From assembly GCA_024234855.1 (NCBI GenBank), contig JACKNN010000002.1:1-64000 (forward strand): a stretch of 64,000 nt of DNA. Reading direction: 5' to 3'. The notes beneath the pieces are model-generated. The model was not told where the DNA came from and searched no databases. It saw only the letters and a program-made list of their open reading frames with translations. The position numbers were made by a program, and so were the translations under genes. How positions within the stretch are numbered: the first letter of the stretch is position 1; each line of letters opens with the position of its first letter. Source of the stretch: Pseudomonadales bacterium. Lineage in GTDB: Bacteria; Pseudomonadota; Gammaproteobacteria; Pseudomonadales; Halieaceae. Of this stretch, positions 8,466 to 17,000 are shown piece by piece.

Positions 8466-9292
8466 GGCATATTCAAGACACGCACACGCACACGCAACGA
8501 TACCGGCTGCGCGGGTTCGCCACGGGTCTCGCACTGTTATTGGTTGCCGCCGCGGTTTCGGCAGCGCAAACGGCGAGCGCACTGCGCAAGGACGAGTTCA
8601 AGCTTACTGTAACGGCGCTTGATGCGGCCACCGCCCTTAGAATGCTGGGGCTGGAGCTATCATATGCCGAGCAGGAAATCGTCTATTATTTCGACACTCG
8701 CGACAGAGTACTACAAGCCCATCACCTTACCCTTCGCGCTCGACAGCCGGGCGGCCATTCCGCGGATTCTACTGTAAAACTGCGGGCGTCGGCTGGAACG
8801 CTTGAGCTGAACACCGAGGAGCGCGCCCTTCCGGTTGAACAGGACTGGACCAACGAACGGGGGCCAAGCGCAGCACGCTCAATCAACCATAAAAAGATAG
8901 AGAACAGTGTATTTGACAAGGTTGTTACCGGCTTGTTACCGGTAAAGGAACTGTTTACGGATAGCCAACGCCATCTTGTGGCCACGCGGGTGCCGGGCGT
9001 CACCTGGGAAAGTTTAGAACCCATTGGCCCGGTTCAGGCCGATGTGTGGTCGCGTCAGGCGCAGCTCGCTGGATTCGCACACCCCGTCACTGTTGAACTC
9101 TGGAATTTGCGACAGGGAGAACGGGAACAGCAGATTCTCGAAGTGTCTGCTAAAGTCAGGGTGAACACCGAATCAGAGGCACAGCAACTGGCTAAACAGT
9201 TTTTTGCAGCGACCAGATCAGCCGGATTGGGCGAGCCAAACGGTCTGAGTAAAACTACACAGGTGATGGATTTTTTCACATCCGAGCGCTAA
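8462..9292 (+). CDS. secreted CYTH-like domain protein
   Basis: A 276-residue protein with a signal peptide (hydrophobic stretch about residues 19-35, cleavage probably after VSAA). The mature start KDEFKLTV resembles the ExExK opening strand of CYTH (triphosphate tunnel) enzymes. The next block YYFDTRDRVLQAHHLTLRAR and the following STVKLR match the CYTH strands that line the tunnel. CYTH proteins bind or hydrolyse triphosphate compounds or polyphosphate, normally in the cytosol, so export is unusual. The first acidic residue of the motif is degenerate, so activity is uncertain. The start overlaps the PLD stop as ATGA. A CAYACG repeat at 8478-8498 encodes a His/Thr run at the N-terminus. Confidence 0.6.
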   Translation: MRHIQDTHTHTQRYRLRGFATGLALLLVAAAVSAAQTASALRKDEFKLTVTALDAATALRMLGLELSYAEQEIVYYFDTRDRVLQAHHLTLRARQPGGHSADSTVKLRASAGTLELNTEERALPVEQDWTNERGPSAARSINHKKIENSVFDKVVTGLLPVKELFTDSQRHLVATRVPGVTWESLEPIGPVQADVWSRQAQLAGFAHPVTVELWNLRQGEREQQILEVSAKVRVNTESEAQQLAKQFFAATRSAGLGEPNGLSKTTQVMDFFTSER

Positions 9293-9311
9293 GTAAGATG
9301 CCCTGTATCAT

Positions 9312-9334
9312 GCAACGTTGCGAGTTGCTTTTTT
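9312..9334 (+). terminator. Rho-independent terminator
   Basis: GCAAC (9312-9316) pairs with GTTGC (9324-9328) around a 7-nt loop, followed directly by six T residues (9329-9334). It lies 20 nt after the stop of the CYTH-like gene and ends the exporter-PLD-CYTH transcript. The rest of 9335-9573 shows no convincing gene. Confidence 0.65.
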
Positions 9335-9573
9335 ATAAGCAGTCAAATCAGCGTCGTCGCAGAATACTCTGGAATTTTCGCCCTGCTTATCGATGTGTGA
9401 ACACCCTTCAGGTAGACAGGAATTAAGGCCAATAGAACCAACCGCCGCAATTTTGAGAAGGCACGTCGACAGTTCAGCGTTGGGGAGTCATCAGCGTGCG
9501 CGATGACTGGCATTCGGTATTTGCATTGCCAAAGAGGTGACGTGGTGTTGCTCCAGCGCGCTGTGGCACTGTC

Positions 9574-10881
9574 CTATGTTCGTTCATCAACTGCCCGGCC
9601 CCAGGAGCACAAGCGCCGGTAGCCGATTTCAATGGCGAAAGACGCTACCACCATGCCCAGCAGAATCCACAGGTGATTGCGGGTAGCCGGGTTCTCATCC
9701 ACTTCGACACACAGTACGACCAGGGCGATAGCGGTGCTTATCGCGGCCAGGACGGAAATCCAGGTATGCCCACCGGTTTCTTTGGCAAGGCGCACGTTGG
9801 CGATATTCACCGCCATAAAAATAAGTAGAAAGCCGGCGCTGCCCATGGTTGCTATCGCTTCCAGCGGTACGAAGTTGGCCACTGCCAGCCCCAATGCCGC
9901 GGTAATCAACGCCCCCGCGATGTACTCACCGTGATAGCTTCGCTCGAGATTCTGCGGCAGCTCACCGCTCCTGGCAATAATATAGGCGAGCCGCCCGGTA
10001 CCATAAAACGTCGCGTTGATCGCCGAACTGGTCGCGAGCAAAGCCGCGACAGCGATCGCGATAAACCCGGTCTGTCCCATAAACGCCTGGGCTGTCGCCG
10101 ACAGGGCGTGACTACTGACCGCGGCCACTTCGGCAAATCCGAGATGCCCGACCACGACCATTGCGATCAGCACATAGAGCGCTATCACCAGCAGCACACC
10201 ACCGATATAGGCGATGGGCAGGGTGCGCCTGGGGTTGGCAATATCCCTGGATGCGTTGGCAATCAACTCAAAGCCCTCGTAATTGAGGAAGATCAACATC
10301 GCGCCGGCGACCAGACCCATTGGGGATACAAAATGTGTGGGCTCCAGGCGCTCCCAGTCCATCGGCGTAAGCAGTCCCCCGACAATGAAGCCCAGTAGCA
10401 GCAGCATCTTGAGCAGGTTAAAAATATTCTCGGAGCGGATCACCAGGCGGGCGCCGAAGACATTGAGTATAACCAGGCCAACCATGACTGAATTGATGAG
10501 CACATGGTGCCAGAAGGTTCTTTCGCTTTCGGGAAAGAAAGCCGAACCGTAGCTGCCGAACGCGTAGGCGTAGACTGCCAGCAATACCACGTAGCTAAGT
10601 AGCAGCAGGATGTTGGCGGCACCGGAAAAAATACCGCTACCAAACGCGCGGTTCAGGAACTCCACCGTACCGCCCTCGCCCGGGAAGCGTAAAGTCAGCC
10701 TGAGATAGGAATAACTGGTCAGTAGTGCGACAATTCCCGCTATCAGAAACGCGATGGGGGCCGCACCACGGGTAATCTCCACAGTGAGGCCAGTCACAGC
10801 GAAGATCCCGCCTCCTACCATGCCGCCAATCCCGATCGACAAGGTGCTGAGCATCCCCAGGCCGGGTTTTGGATCTTGCAT
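9574..10881 (-). CDS. APC-family amino acid permease
   Basis: A 435-residue inner-membrane protein with about 12 hydrophobic helices. It opens with the APC signature GIGGMVGGGIFAVTGL of helix 1 and shows the conserved EGFELIANASRDIANPRRT loop of the family after helix 6. It should carry an amino acid or polyamine by proton-coupled exchange; the substrate is not readable. I chose ATG at 10881, which has CGGAG 6 nt upstream, over in-frame starts at 10908 and 10974 that overlap the preceding gene. It lies 23 nt after the retropepsin-PDZ gene on the same strand, so the two probably share a transcript. Confidence 0.87.
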   Translation of the reverse strand: MQDPKPGLGMLSTLSIGIGGMVGGGIFAVTGLTVEITRGAAPIAFLIAGIVALLTSYSYLRLTLRFPGEGGTVEFLNRAFGSGIFSGAANILLLLSYVVLLAVYAYAFGSYGSAFFPESERTFWHHVLINSVMVGLVILNVFGARLVIRSENIFNLLKMLLLLGFIVGGLLTPMDWERLEPTHFVSPMGLVAGAMLIFLNYEGFELIANASRDIANPRRTLPIAYIGGVLLVIALYVLIAMVVVGHLGFAEVAAVSSHALSATAQAFMGQTGFIAIAVAALLATSSAINATFYGTGRLAYIIARSGELPQNLERSYHGEYIAGALITAALGLAVANFVPLEAIATMGSAGFLLIFMAVNIANVRLAKETGGHTWISVLAAISTAIALVVLCVEVDENPATRNHLWILLGMVVASFAIEIGYRRLCSWGRAVDERT

Positions 10882-10904
10882 AGGCAACTCCGGTTGTTTA
10901 CCTG

Positions 10905-12203
10905 TCATTTGAAATTCGGCAAAAGTGGAGTCCTGGCCAAACGGGATGTCTTCTGCTTCCCATCGTGTATCCATGTCACGGAGACAGGAGCGCGATTCCT
11001 CCCGAATAAGCCTACCGTATCAGACAAGGCGCATAACGCGGCAAAATCAGCCACTGCGGTGTCTTTGCCATCCAAGTTGATCAGTTGGTCGCCCGGCTCC
11101 ATACCGCTCCTGTTCGCCGCGCTGCCGCGCCAGATTGAACCGACCACCAGCCGGCCGTCACGCAAGTGCGGATTGAAGCCGTAGGAAGCAAAGTCATAAT
11201 ACAGTGCGCTCACCGGGTCACGAGACTGGAGATAAAGATCATCATGCAACCAGTCGATCGTCACGCGAAAATGCCGCAGGAATTCGATCCCCACGTGGAA
11301 ATCCGAAACAGCTGTCCCAGTGAATACAGGGAAATCCTGCAGATGGAGATCGCCGAGGCGCAATTCGCGCATCTTGGCGATATGTGCCTGTGATGACTTT
11401 TCCCCGAAGACGGTAGAAGACACCTGGCCCACTTCGGTAGGCGCCTTGTCGGCGATCCGGTCACCCGCGTGCTCCAGCAGCTGTGTGGGAATCGCGATGG
11501 AGCCGTTGAAACCGAGATCAACCAGCAGGGATACTTCGTCGGTATCGCTCACGCCCACGGATATGCGCGGCGACCCGGCGGCGTCTGAGCGCCTGAACGG
11601 GAGCTTCATTGCCTTGCTTAGCCCCTGCAGCTTTGCCAGGGAGTTGGTGATGACAATTTGTTCGGTCTGAAAGTCGATTTGCCAAATCGCCGTTTGCAGC
11701 AGGCTCGCACCCATCAGTCCGGCGCCGGAAAGACAGGCGAGCTGATTCGGCGGCTCGACCCAGTCTACGACGGCCCCGACATCATGAAACGCCAGGCCTG
11801 CGATGGTTAACGTGGGGATTTGCGTGACCGGTACCGAGAGATGACCGCCCTCTGGCCCAGCCAGTCCGATGTTCGCCAATGGCAGCAGAGCGAGGTCGCG
11901 CGCCAGCTCCGGCGCGAGGGTCATCGGTGCGCCAGAGTCGAGAACGAAGGATTGTTCAGCCGATGTGTTTCCCGGCAGCGCGTCCAGCAGGATCGTATTC
12001 TGGATCAGTCGAAATCCTGTTGTGGCATGGAAATCACCCTCCGGCGACTTTGCGCCGGACAGTAGCGTCACTGCGGTGGGGGTCGCCTGGGCGGGCGGCA
12101 ACATGTCCGGCGCGCCGTAACCACCCGGTGCGATCAATGATGAGCCGAGCATCAATGCCCCTGAAACGACCGCGTATCTGGCGGCTGCAGTGCGCTCGGG
12201 CAT
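10905..12203 (-). CDS. exported retropepsin-like aspartic protease with C-terminal PDZ domain
   Basis: A 432-residue protein with an N-terminal signal segment (about 8-30). Residues about 60-190 form a retropepsin-like fold with the catalytic motif DSGA (89-92) preceded by a hydrophobic strand. A second copy at about 205-330 has DLGFNG (229-234) in place of D-T/S-G-A. A PDZ-like domain follows at about 345-425 (RGSAANRSGMEPGDQLINLDG). Such double-domain proteins belong to the bacterial aspartyl-protease family seen with PDZ domains; peptide cleavage in the periplasm is the likely role. The degenerate second triad may limit catalysis. It is upstream of, and probably cotranscribed with, an amino acid permease. 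Confidence 0.75.
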   Translation of the reverse strand: MPERTAAARYAVVSGALMLGSSLIAPGGYGAPDMLPPAQATPTAVTLLSGAKSPEGDFHATTGFRLIQNTILLDALPGNTSAEQSFVLDSGAPMTLAPELARDLALLPLANIGLAGPEGGHLSVPVTQIPTLTIAGLAFHDVGAVVDWVEPPNQLACLSGAGLMGASLLQTAIWQIDFQTEQIVITNSLAKLQGLSKAMKLPFRRSDAAGSPRISVGVSDTDEVSLLVDLGFNGSIAIPTQLLEHAGDRIADKAPTEVGQVSSTVFGEKSSQAHIAKMRELRLGDLHLQDFPVFTGTAVSDFHVGIEFLRHFRVTIDWLHDDLYLQSRDPVSALYYDFASYGFNPHLRDGRLVVGSIWRGSAANRSGMEPGDQLINLDGKDTAVADFAALCALSDTVGLFGRNRAPVSVTWIHDGKQKTSRLARTPLLPNFK

Positions 12204-12314
12204 AGGTCACCGTTCCATTGTTGATAGTGAGTTGATCGAGAAGGCCGCGAAACGCGGGTACCCATTGCGGCCCCCAAGCGGGCATCATACTACGGCTGGT
12301 TGAACGGAAAATCC

Positions 12315-12761
12315 CTATTTTGCCGACTTGACGCGCTCGAAGTAGACGTTGAACTGCTGCTGCGCCACCGCCTGAAAGTAGACCCCACGCAGAACGTCGG
12401 TCGCGGCCTCATAAGTGAGATTGTAGGTAGACCCGTTGTAGCCGCCGGCGCGCAGCTCCAGGAAGACTTTGACCGTATCGCTGTCCCGGGAGGCCTGGGC
12501 TTTTGCAAACGGCAGAGGGGAGGGGTTCGCGTAGGCGGCATCGAGCCTGCCGTCGGCGTCGACGCCCCGGATGGTAATCCGGTAGCCGCCGTCGGGCCGA
12601 ACCCACTGGCCCACCAGGATAGCGAAGGCAGACACTGTACTCGGCGCCTCGACCTTGACCTCCGTCGCCTCCTGAGTCGTATTCGCCCCAATCACTGGCC
12701 AGGCACAAATCCCGCAGCCAAGCACCAGTGCCGACAATATGCGCAAAGCGGAAATCTTCAT
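12315..12761 (-). CDS. small secreted protein of unknown function
   Basis: A 148-residue protein with a clear signal peptide (MKISALRILSALVLGCGICA then a short linker). The mature part is a beta-rich domain built around VGQWVRPDGGYRITIRGVD, DGRLDAAYANP and TYEAATDVLRGVYFQA, which looks like a small barrel or lipocalin-like sheet. GAGGAAATACTG precedes the ATG. It lies 122 nt downstream of the arylsulfatase gene on the same strand, with a hairpin between them. I do not recognise a named family; a role beside the sulfatase is inference from position. Confidence 0.65.
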   Translation of the reverse strand: MKISALRILSALVLGCGICAWPVIGANTTQEATEVKVEAPSTVSAFAILVGQWVRPDGGYRITIRGVDADGRLDAAYANPSPLPFAKAQASRDSDTVKVFLELRAGGYNGSTYNLTYEAATDVLRGVYFQAVAQQQFNVYFERVKSAK

Positions 12762-12827
12762 CAGTATTTCCTCGGCGCTTTTCCCGCGATATGCGCCTGG
12801 CTAATTGTGGAATTGCAAAGGCAGAAC

Positions 12828-12855
12828 GGGCCGCACCCGGTGAAGGATGCGGCCC
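12828..12855 (-). terminator. hairpin after the arylsulfatase gene
   Basis: GGGCCGCA (12828-12835) and TGCGGCCC (12848-12855) form a perfect 8-bp stem with a 12-nt loop, 28 nt past the arylsulfatase stop. On the minus strand it is followed by a weak pyrimidine-rich stretch (GTTCTGCCTTTG), so it may attenuate rather than fully stop transcription. Confidence 0.45.
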
Positions 12856-12883
12856 GCGCGTCTAATACCGCAAAACAGTCGGT

Positions 12884-15436
12884 CTACTCGCGACCGGCTT
12901 CGACCCTCTTCAGGCCTGCCTCGAGCTTCTTGACCTCCTCGGGCGACAACTGCGGGCGATCAACAGTGATTGTCAGCTTGTCCAGCGCTGCCGTGAGCGG
13001 GAACGGCGGCTTGTAGTCCGCATCGTTCACACCCGTGATCGTGTCGGAGCCAACATCGAAGCTCTCGTCCCACTGCAGGATGATCGGGATGGTCTTCTCC
13101 ATCTTCAGAGTCTTCACGGCCTTGCCATCGACCTTGAGCGTGCCGGTGCCTTCCCGACCAATGCCGGAGAAGTTGTTATAGGCCATGGTGCCCAAACCCA
13201 GACCATCGTAGACGAACTCGAACTCCAGGGTATGCTTGCCGGGCGAGAGTGCCTCCGGGCCTTCCCACTTGATTCGCTCCAGGTCCAGCAGGTTCCACAG
13301 GAATACCGGTTTGCCCTTGAGCAGGTAGAAGCCGAAACCCGCGAAGCGCCCGCCGGAGGTGACGATCATACCCTGGGCACCGTCCTCGGGAACCGTGATG
13401 TCCGCGGTAATGGTGTATGAGGTATCCAGCAGGTAGGGGGAATCACCCTGCGGCAGACCCGTCATCGGCCGTGTATAGACATACTCCGTACGGCCGGCGG
13501 TGAGGCTTGGGCGCGCCGCCGCGACCCGGGCCCCCACCGACGCATCCAGCGGAAGCACGTTATACTTTTTGGCTTCCTCGAGGAACATTGCCCGCATCTT
13601 CTTCACCTTGTCGGGGTGTTGCGCGGCGATATCCTCGGACTGGTTCCAGCTGGTGTTCAGGTCATAGAGCTGGAAGATCTGGTTGTTCAGCGGATCCTCA
13701 TTGGTCGGCAGGAAGGCCTGCCAGGGCGCGCGATTAGCCTTGGTGCTCATCAGCCAGCCGTCATGGTAGATCGCCCACTGGCCCATCATCTCGAAGTACT
13801 GGGTCACGTGCTTTGATGGCGCCTTCGCATTTTTCGCGTCGAAGGTGTAGGCGAAGCTGGTACCCTCGATGGGTTTTTGCTTGATGCCGTCAACCTCCTG
13901 CGGTGCCGAGATACCGGTCACCTCCAGGAACGTAGGCACATAGTCGATCACGTGCACGAACTGCTCGCGCAGCGCGCCCTTGTCCTTGATCACCTTTGGC
14001 CACATCACAACCATGTTCTGGTTGGTACCGCCGAGCCGCGAAGCGTTCTGTTTGAACCAGTCGAAGGGGGTGTCAAAAGCCCAGGACCAACCGGCCGACA
14101 TATGGTTGTAAGTCTCCTCGGTGCCCCAGACATCGTAGAATTTCATCTGTACATCGACCGGCGGCGCCACGCCATTAAAGAACGCGACCTCGCTGAAGGT
14201 GCCCAATGGGCCGCCTTCTCCGCTGGTGCCATTGTCGCCGTTCTGGTAGATGACCAGCGTGTTGTCCAGTCGGCCGAGATCCTCGAACGCCTGGATGACA
14301 CGGCCGGTCTCGTAATCGTTGTAGGCCACGTACGCGGCGAACACCTCAACCTGGCGGATGAAGAGCTTCTTCGCCTCGGGGGTGAGCTTGTCCCAGGGCG
14401 TGAGGAGATCGTCAGGCCAGGGTGTAAGCTCAAGACCCTGGGGAATCACACCGAGCTTCTGCTGGTTCTTGAAGATCGTTTCGCGCAGCTTTTCGTAGCC
14501 GTCATCGAACAGGTGCATCGCGTGAATCTTGTCCACCCACTCCTTCTTCGGATGATGCGGCGCATGGGAAGCGCCGGGCACGTAATAGAGAAAGAGCGGC
14601 TGCTCGGGATTGGTCTGGTGGATGCGGTACATCCAGTCGATGGCGTCGTCGGCCATCGCGGTAATCAGGTTCCATTCACCCGGCGGCTTGCCTGCGAACG
14701 GATAGATCTGCGTGGTGTTGCGGAACAGGTTCGGCCCCCACTGGTTGGCGTCGCCGCCGACGAAACCGTAGAAATAATCAAAACCCATGCCGTTAGGCCA
14801 TTGGGTGAACGGCCCGGCCTGGCTGGCCTCGTAGGTCGGGGTGTTGTGATCCTTGCCGAACCACGCCGTCGCATAGCCATTGTCGCGCAGGATGCGGCCT
14901 ATGGTGGCATTGTCCACGCCGATGACGCTGTCATAGCCGGGGTAGCCGGTGGCCTGTTCGGCTATCACGCCGAAACCGACCGAGTGGTGGTTGCGTCCGG
15001 TGAGGGATGCGGCCCGGGTCGGCGAGCACAGCGACGTCGAGAACATGCGGTTGTAGCGCAGGCCGCTATTGGCGATGCGGTCCATGGTCGGCGTCGGGAT
15101 GACCCCGCCGAAGGTGCTGGGAACACCGAACCCCGCATCGTCAGTCATGATGAACAGGATGTTCGGCGCGTCCCTGGGCGGCACGACGCGTGGCGCCCAC
15201 CACTGGGTGGAGTTGACCGCGTTATCCTTGATCACACCGCCGAATTTCGGTTGCGGCGCGGGCAGTTGCTTGCCGTCGATAGTGGTGGTGGCGCTGGGTG
15301 AGCCCAGTTTGCCGGTCACCTCGATCTCGGTGGCGCCGGCCAGGGCAGTACCCAGCAGGGCTGCCGCCGTGAGCACCAGCGCTCTGGCGATCCGCCCGCC
15401 CCCCGCAGTCTCACAAGCTATGATTCCGTTCAACAT
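12884..15436 (-). CDS. arylsulfatase (formylglycine-dependent sulfatase)
   Basis: An 850-residue exported sulfatase. It has a signal peptide, the metal-binding start ILFIMTDDAGFG (about residue 94) and the formylglycine motif CSPTRAASLTGR (C137), matching CxPxR with the following conserved GR. A C-terminal beta-sandwich region follows after about residue 600. It hydrolyses sulfate esters in the periplasm or outside the cell; the substrate cannot be read, but marine sulfated polysaccharides or aryl sulfates are typical. Activation needs a formylglycine-generating enzyme, not in the window. I chose ATG at 15436 because AGGGGGA lies 7 nt upstream; an in-frame start at 15475 has no such site. Confidence 0.92.
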   Translation of the reverse strand: MLNGIIACETAGGGRIARALVLTAAALLGTALAGATEIEVTGKLGSPSATTTIDGKQLPAPQPKFGGVIKDNAVNSTQWWAPRVVPPRDAPNILFIMTDDAGFGVPSTFGGVIPTPTMDRIANSGLRYNRMFSTSLCSPTRAASLTGRNHHSVGFGVIAEQATGYPGYDSVIGVDNATIGRILRDNGYATAWFGKDHNTPTYEASQAGPFTQWPNGMGFDYFYGFVGGDANQWGPNLFRNTTQIYPFAGKPPGEWNLITAMADDAIDWMYRIHQTNPEQPLFLYYVPGASHAPHHPKKEWVDKIHAMHLFDDGYEKLRETIFKNQQKLGVIPQGLELTPWPDDLLTPWDKLTPEAKKLFIRQVEVFAAYVAYNDYETGRVIQAFEDLGRLDNTLVIYQNGDNGTSGEGGPLGTFSEVAFFNGVAPPVDVQMKFYDVWGTEETYNHMSAGWSWAFDTPFDWFKQNASRLGGTNQNMVVMWPKVIKDKGALREQFVHVIDYVPTFLEVTGISAPQEVDGIKQKPIEGTSFAYTFDAKNAKAPSKHVTQYFEMMGQWAIYHDGWLMSTKANRAPWQAFLPTNEDPLNNQIFQLYDLNTSWNQSEDIAAQHPDKVKKMRAMFLEEAKKYNVLPLDASVGARVAAARPSLTAGRTEYVYTRPMTGLPQGDSPYLLDTSYTITADITVPEDGAQGMIVTSGGRFAGFGFYLLKGKPVFLWNLLDLERIKWEGPEALSPGKHTLEFEFVYDGLGLGTMAYNNFSGIGREGTGTLKVDGKAVKTLKMEKTIPIILQWDESFDVGSDTITGVNDADYKPPFPLTAALDKLTITVDRPQLSPEEVKKLEAGLKRVEAGRE

Positions 15437-15547
15437 TTGTCCCCCTACAAGGTTTAAAAACTTGGAAAACTGCAATACAAATCTGCATCCAGGCTAGCGC
15501 AACTCTAAACCATCACCAGTACCAGAAGAGGAAAATACACTACTAAC

Positions 15548-15561
15548 TTGACCGGGATCAA
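15548..15561. promoter_or_regulatory. FNR/Anr-like palindrome
   Basis: TTGACCGGGATCAA fits the FNR/Anr consensus TTGAT-N4-ATCAA with one mismatch. It lies in the 311-bp region between the arylsulfatase (start 15436, leftward) and the NUDIX gene (start 15748, rightward), 112 bp from the former. On the minus strand a TATTTT lies about 18 nt after TTGATC, so the site overlaps a possible -35. The rest of 15437-15747 shows no gene. Confidence 0.35.
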
Positions 15562-15720
15562 CAAAGTTTCATGCATGACGCAGAATGTTGCGCCACAGCT
15601 CCATTAGGCGCCACCTGGCTATCATTTCGGGAATATCGCCTGGATCTGGCAGCGGATCTGCCAATCCGCAGCTGGCCCGCCACGCGCTCGGCTTCATCGA
15701 AATCGTGGGCGGCGCCGGGG

Positions 15721-15726
15721 TATAAT
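15721..15726 (+). promoter_or_regulatory. possible -10 element of the NUDIX gene
   Basis: A consensus TATAAT lies 22 nt before the NUDIX start codon. No good -35 is seen at the right distance, only TCGAAA about 18 nt upstream, so the transcript would have a very short leader. Confidence 0.35.
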
Positions 15727-15747
15727 CCCCGCGACAGTGAGGTCTTC

Positions 15748-16293
15748 ATGGCGCACGACGAATTATTGCAAATCTATACGCCTGCAGGCGTACCTACCGG
15801 CACCTTCAAGCAACGGGGCGAGGTGCACCGCGACGGCGACTGGCACGGGACGGTGCACTTGTGGGTGATGAATTCATCCGCCGAATTACTGTTCCAGCGG
15901 CGATCGGATAGCGCGGAACTTCATCCGGGCCTGTGGGATGTCAGTGCGGCGGGGCATATCGTCGATGATGAATCGCCCGAGCGAAGTCTTGAACGGGAGG
16001 CGCTCGAAGAATTGGGGATAGCGATCGATGCGGGCGATGCCAGGTGGCTGTTCACCCTGCAAACACAAATGCATACCGAGCACTTGCATGAGCGGGTATT
16101 TCAGCATATCTACTTGATTAATAAAGATATTAAAACCTGTGAGCTGAAGCCGCAGAGAGCGGAAGTGGCGGCCGTCCAGTGGCACCGGTATGCGCTGCTG
16201 GGGAGTCTGCTCGAGGACTCCAGCGGGTTTGTGCCGCGTCTGGATGAGTATGCCAGGCTGCTGGATTATTTGAATAACGGCGGCCTGCCGTAG
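15748..16293 (+). CDS. NUDIX hydrolase
   Basis: A 181-residue protein with a full NUDIX box, GHIVDDE...REALEELGI, at about residues 71-93, which binds the metal used to cleave a nucleoside diphosphate or related diphosphate. The N-terminal region (LLQIYTPAGVPTG...RGEVHRDGDWHGTVHLWV) is like IPP-isomerase-type and YfcD-like NUDIX proteins. I chose ATG at 15748, preceded by GTGAGG, over an in-frame start at 15571 that would add 59 residues without similarity. It appears to be a single-gene unit, convergent with the PAP2 gene. Confidence 0.88.
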   Translation: MAHDELLQIYTPAGVPTGTFKQRGEVHRDGDWHGTVHLWVMNSSAELLFQRRSDSAELHPGLWDVSAAGHIVDDESPERSLEREALEELGIAIDAGDARWLFTLQTQMHTEHLHERVFQHIYLINKDIKTCELKPQRAEVAAVQWHRYALLGSLLEDSSGFVPRLDEYARLLDYLNNGGLP

Positions 16294-16343
16294 CGTTCAT
16301 CCCGCAGACGCAGATAGCGCCGCTCAGAGCCCGGTCGGCGCCC

Positions 16344-16886
16344 TCACCAACGCATCGATACCGCCACGCCAGCGCCGGTACTGTCGACCCAGGGTGTCAG
16401 TCGCACCTTGTCATTGAAGGCATCGGTGAAAAACCAGCCGCTGACGCCGCCGATTGCGGCGCCGGCCACCACATCATACCAGTGGTGTTCCCTGGCGCGT
16501 TCGCGGGCAACGCCGGTCAGTGTCGCCATGGCGTAGGCGGGCAGGCCGATCTCCCAGCCGTAGCGGCGGTGCAGGGTGGTGGCGGAGGCAAAGGCGTTGG
16601 CGGTGTGCCCCGACGGAAAGCTGTTGTTGTCCTTGTTGTTGGGGCGCTCTTCGTGCACCAGCGCCTTGCCGATCTGCGCGGCGGCGGTGGCGGAGCCGAT
16701 ACTGTAGGCGGCCTGCCGCAGGCCCTCCCAGTCCTCACGGGTCGCCGGCATGATCAGCGCCGTGCCAATCAGCGAAATGACGCCGACGTTACTGATGTCT
16801 TTCCAGGTGTCTTCGCTCGCCGCTCTAGCCCCGGGGTGCACAGCCCAGGCCAGCGTAAACGTCAGTAGCAAATAGCGGAACTTCAT
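16344..16886 (-). CDS. PAP2-family phosphatase, exported
   Basis: A 180-residue protein with a signal peptide and the three-part PAP2 signature: KALVHEERP (KX6RP), SFPSGHTA (PSGH) and RERAREHHWYD (RX5HX3D). It should remove phosphate from a lipid phosphate or a similar ester in the periplasm. It is short and has few extra membrane helices, so it may be a soluble or weakly anchored acid-phosphatase type. ATG at 16886 has GAGG upstream and gives a proper signal peptide; an in-frame start at 16907 is less likely. It is convergent with the NUDIX gene. Confidence 0.88.
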   Translation of the reverse strand: MKFRYLLLTFTLAWAVHPGARAASEDTWKDISNVGVISLIGTALIMPATREDWEGLRQAAYSIGSATAAAQIGKALVHEERPNNKDNNSFPSGHTANAFASATTLHRRYGWEIGLPAYAMATLTGVARERAREHHWYDVVAGAAIGGVSGWFFTDAFNDKVRLTPWVDSTGAGVAVSMRW

Positions 16887-17000
16887 TGGCGGTGGCCTCG
16901 CGGGCAACAGAAGGGCGGTCTTAAAGTCTCTGAACTATAGTACATCGCGCCAGAACGCAGTTGTTGCCGGCGACAAGTCGATGGTAGTGCCGCGCTGAGA

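Noticed and set aside
9335..9573. Gap searched for a small gene or RNA
   Set aside because: Only short frames with no ribosome-binding site; nothing folds convincingly beyond the terminator at 9312-9334.
13877..15301. A plus-strand frame opposite the arylsulfatase gene
   Set aside because: The sulfatase motif CSPTR and the metal-binding start are on the minus strand; the opposite frame has no recognisable motif.
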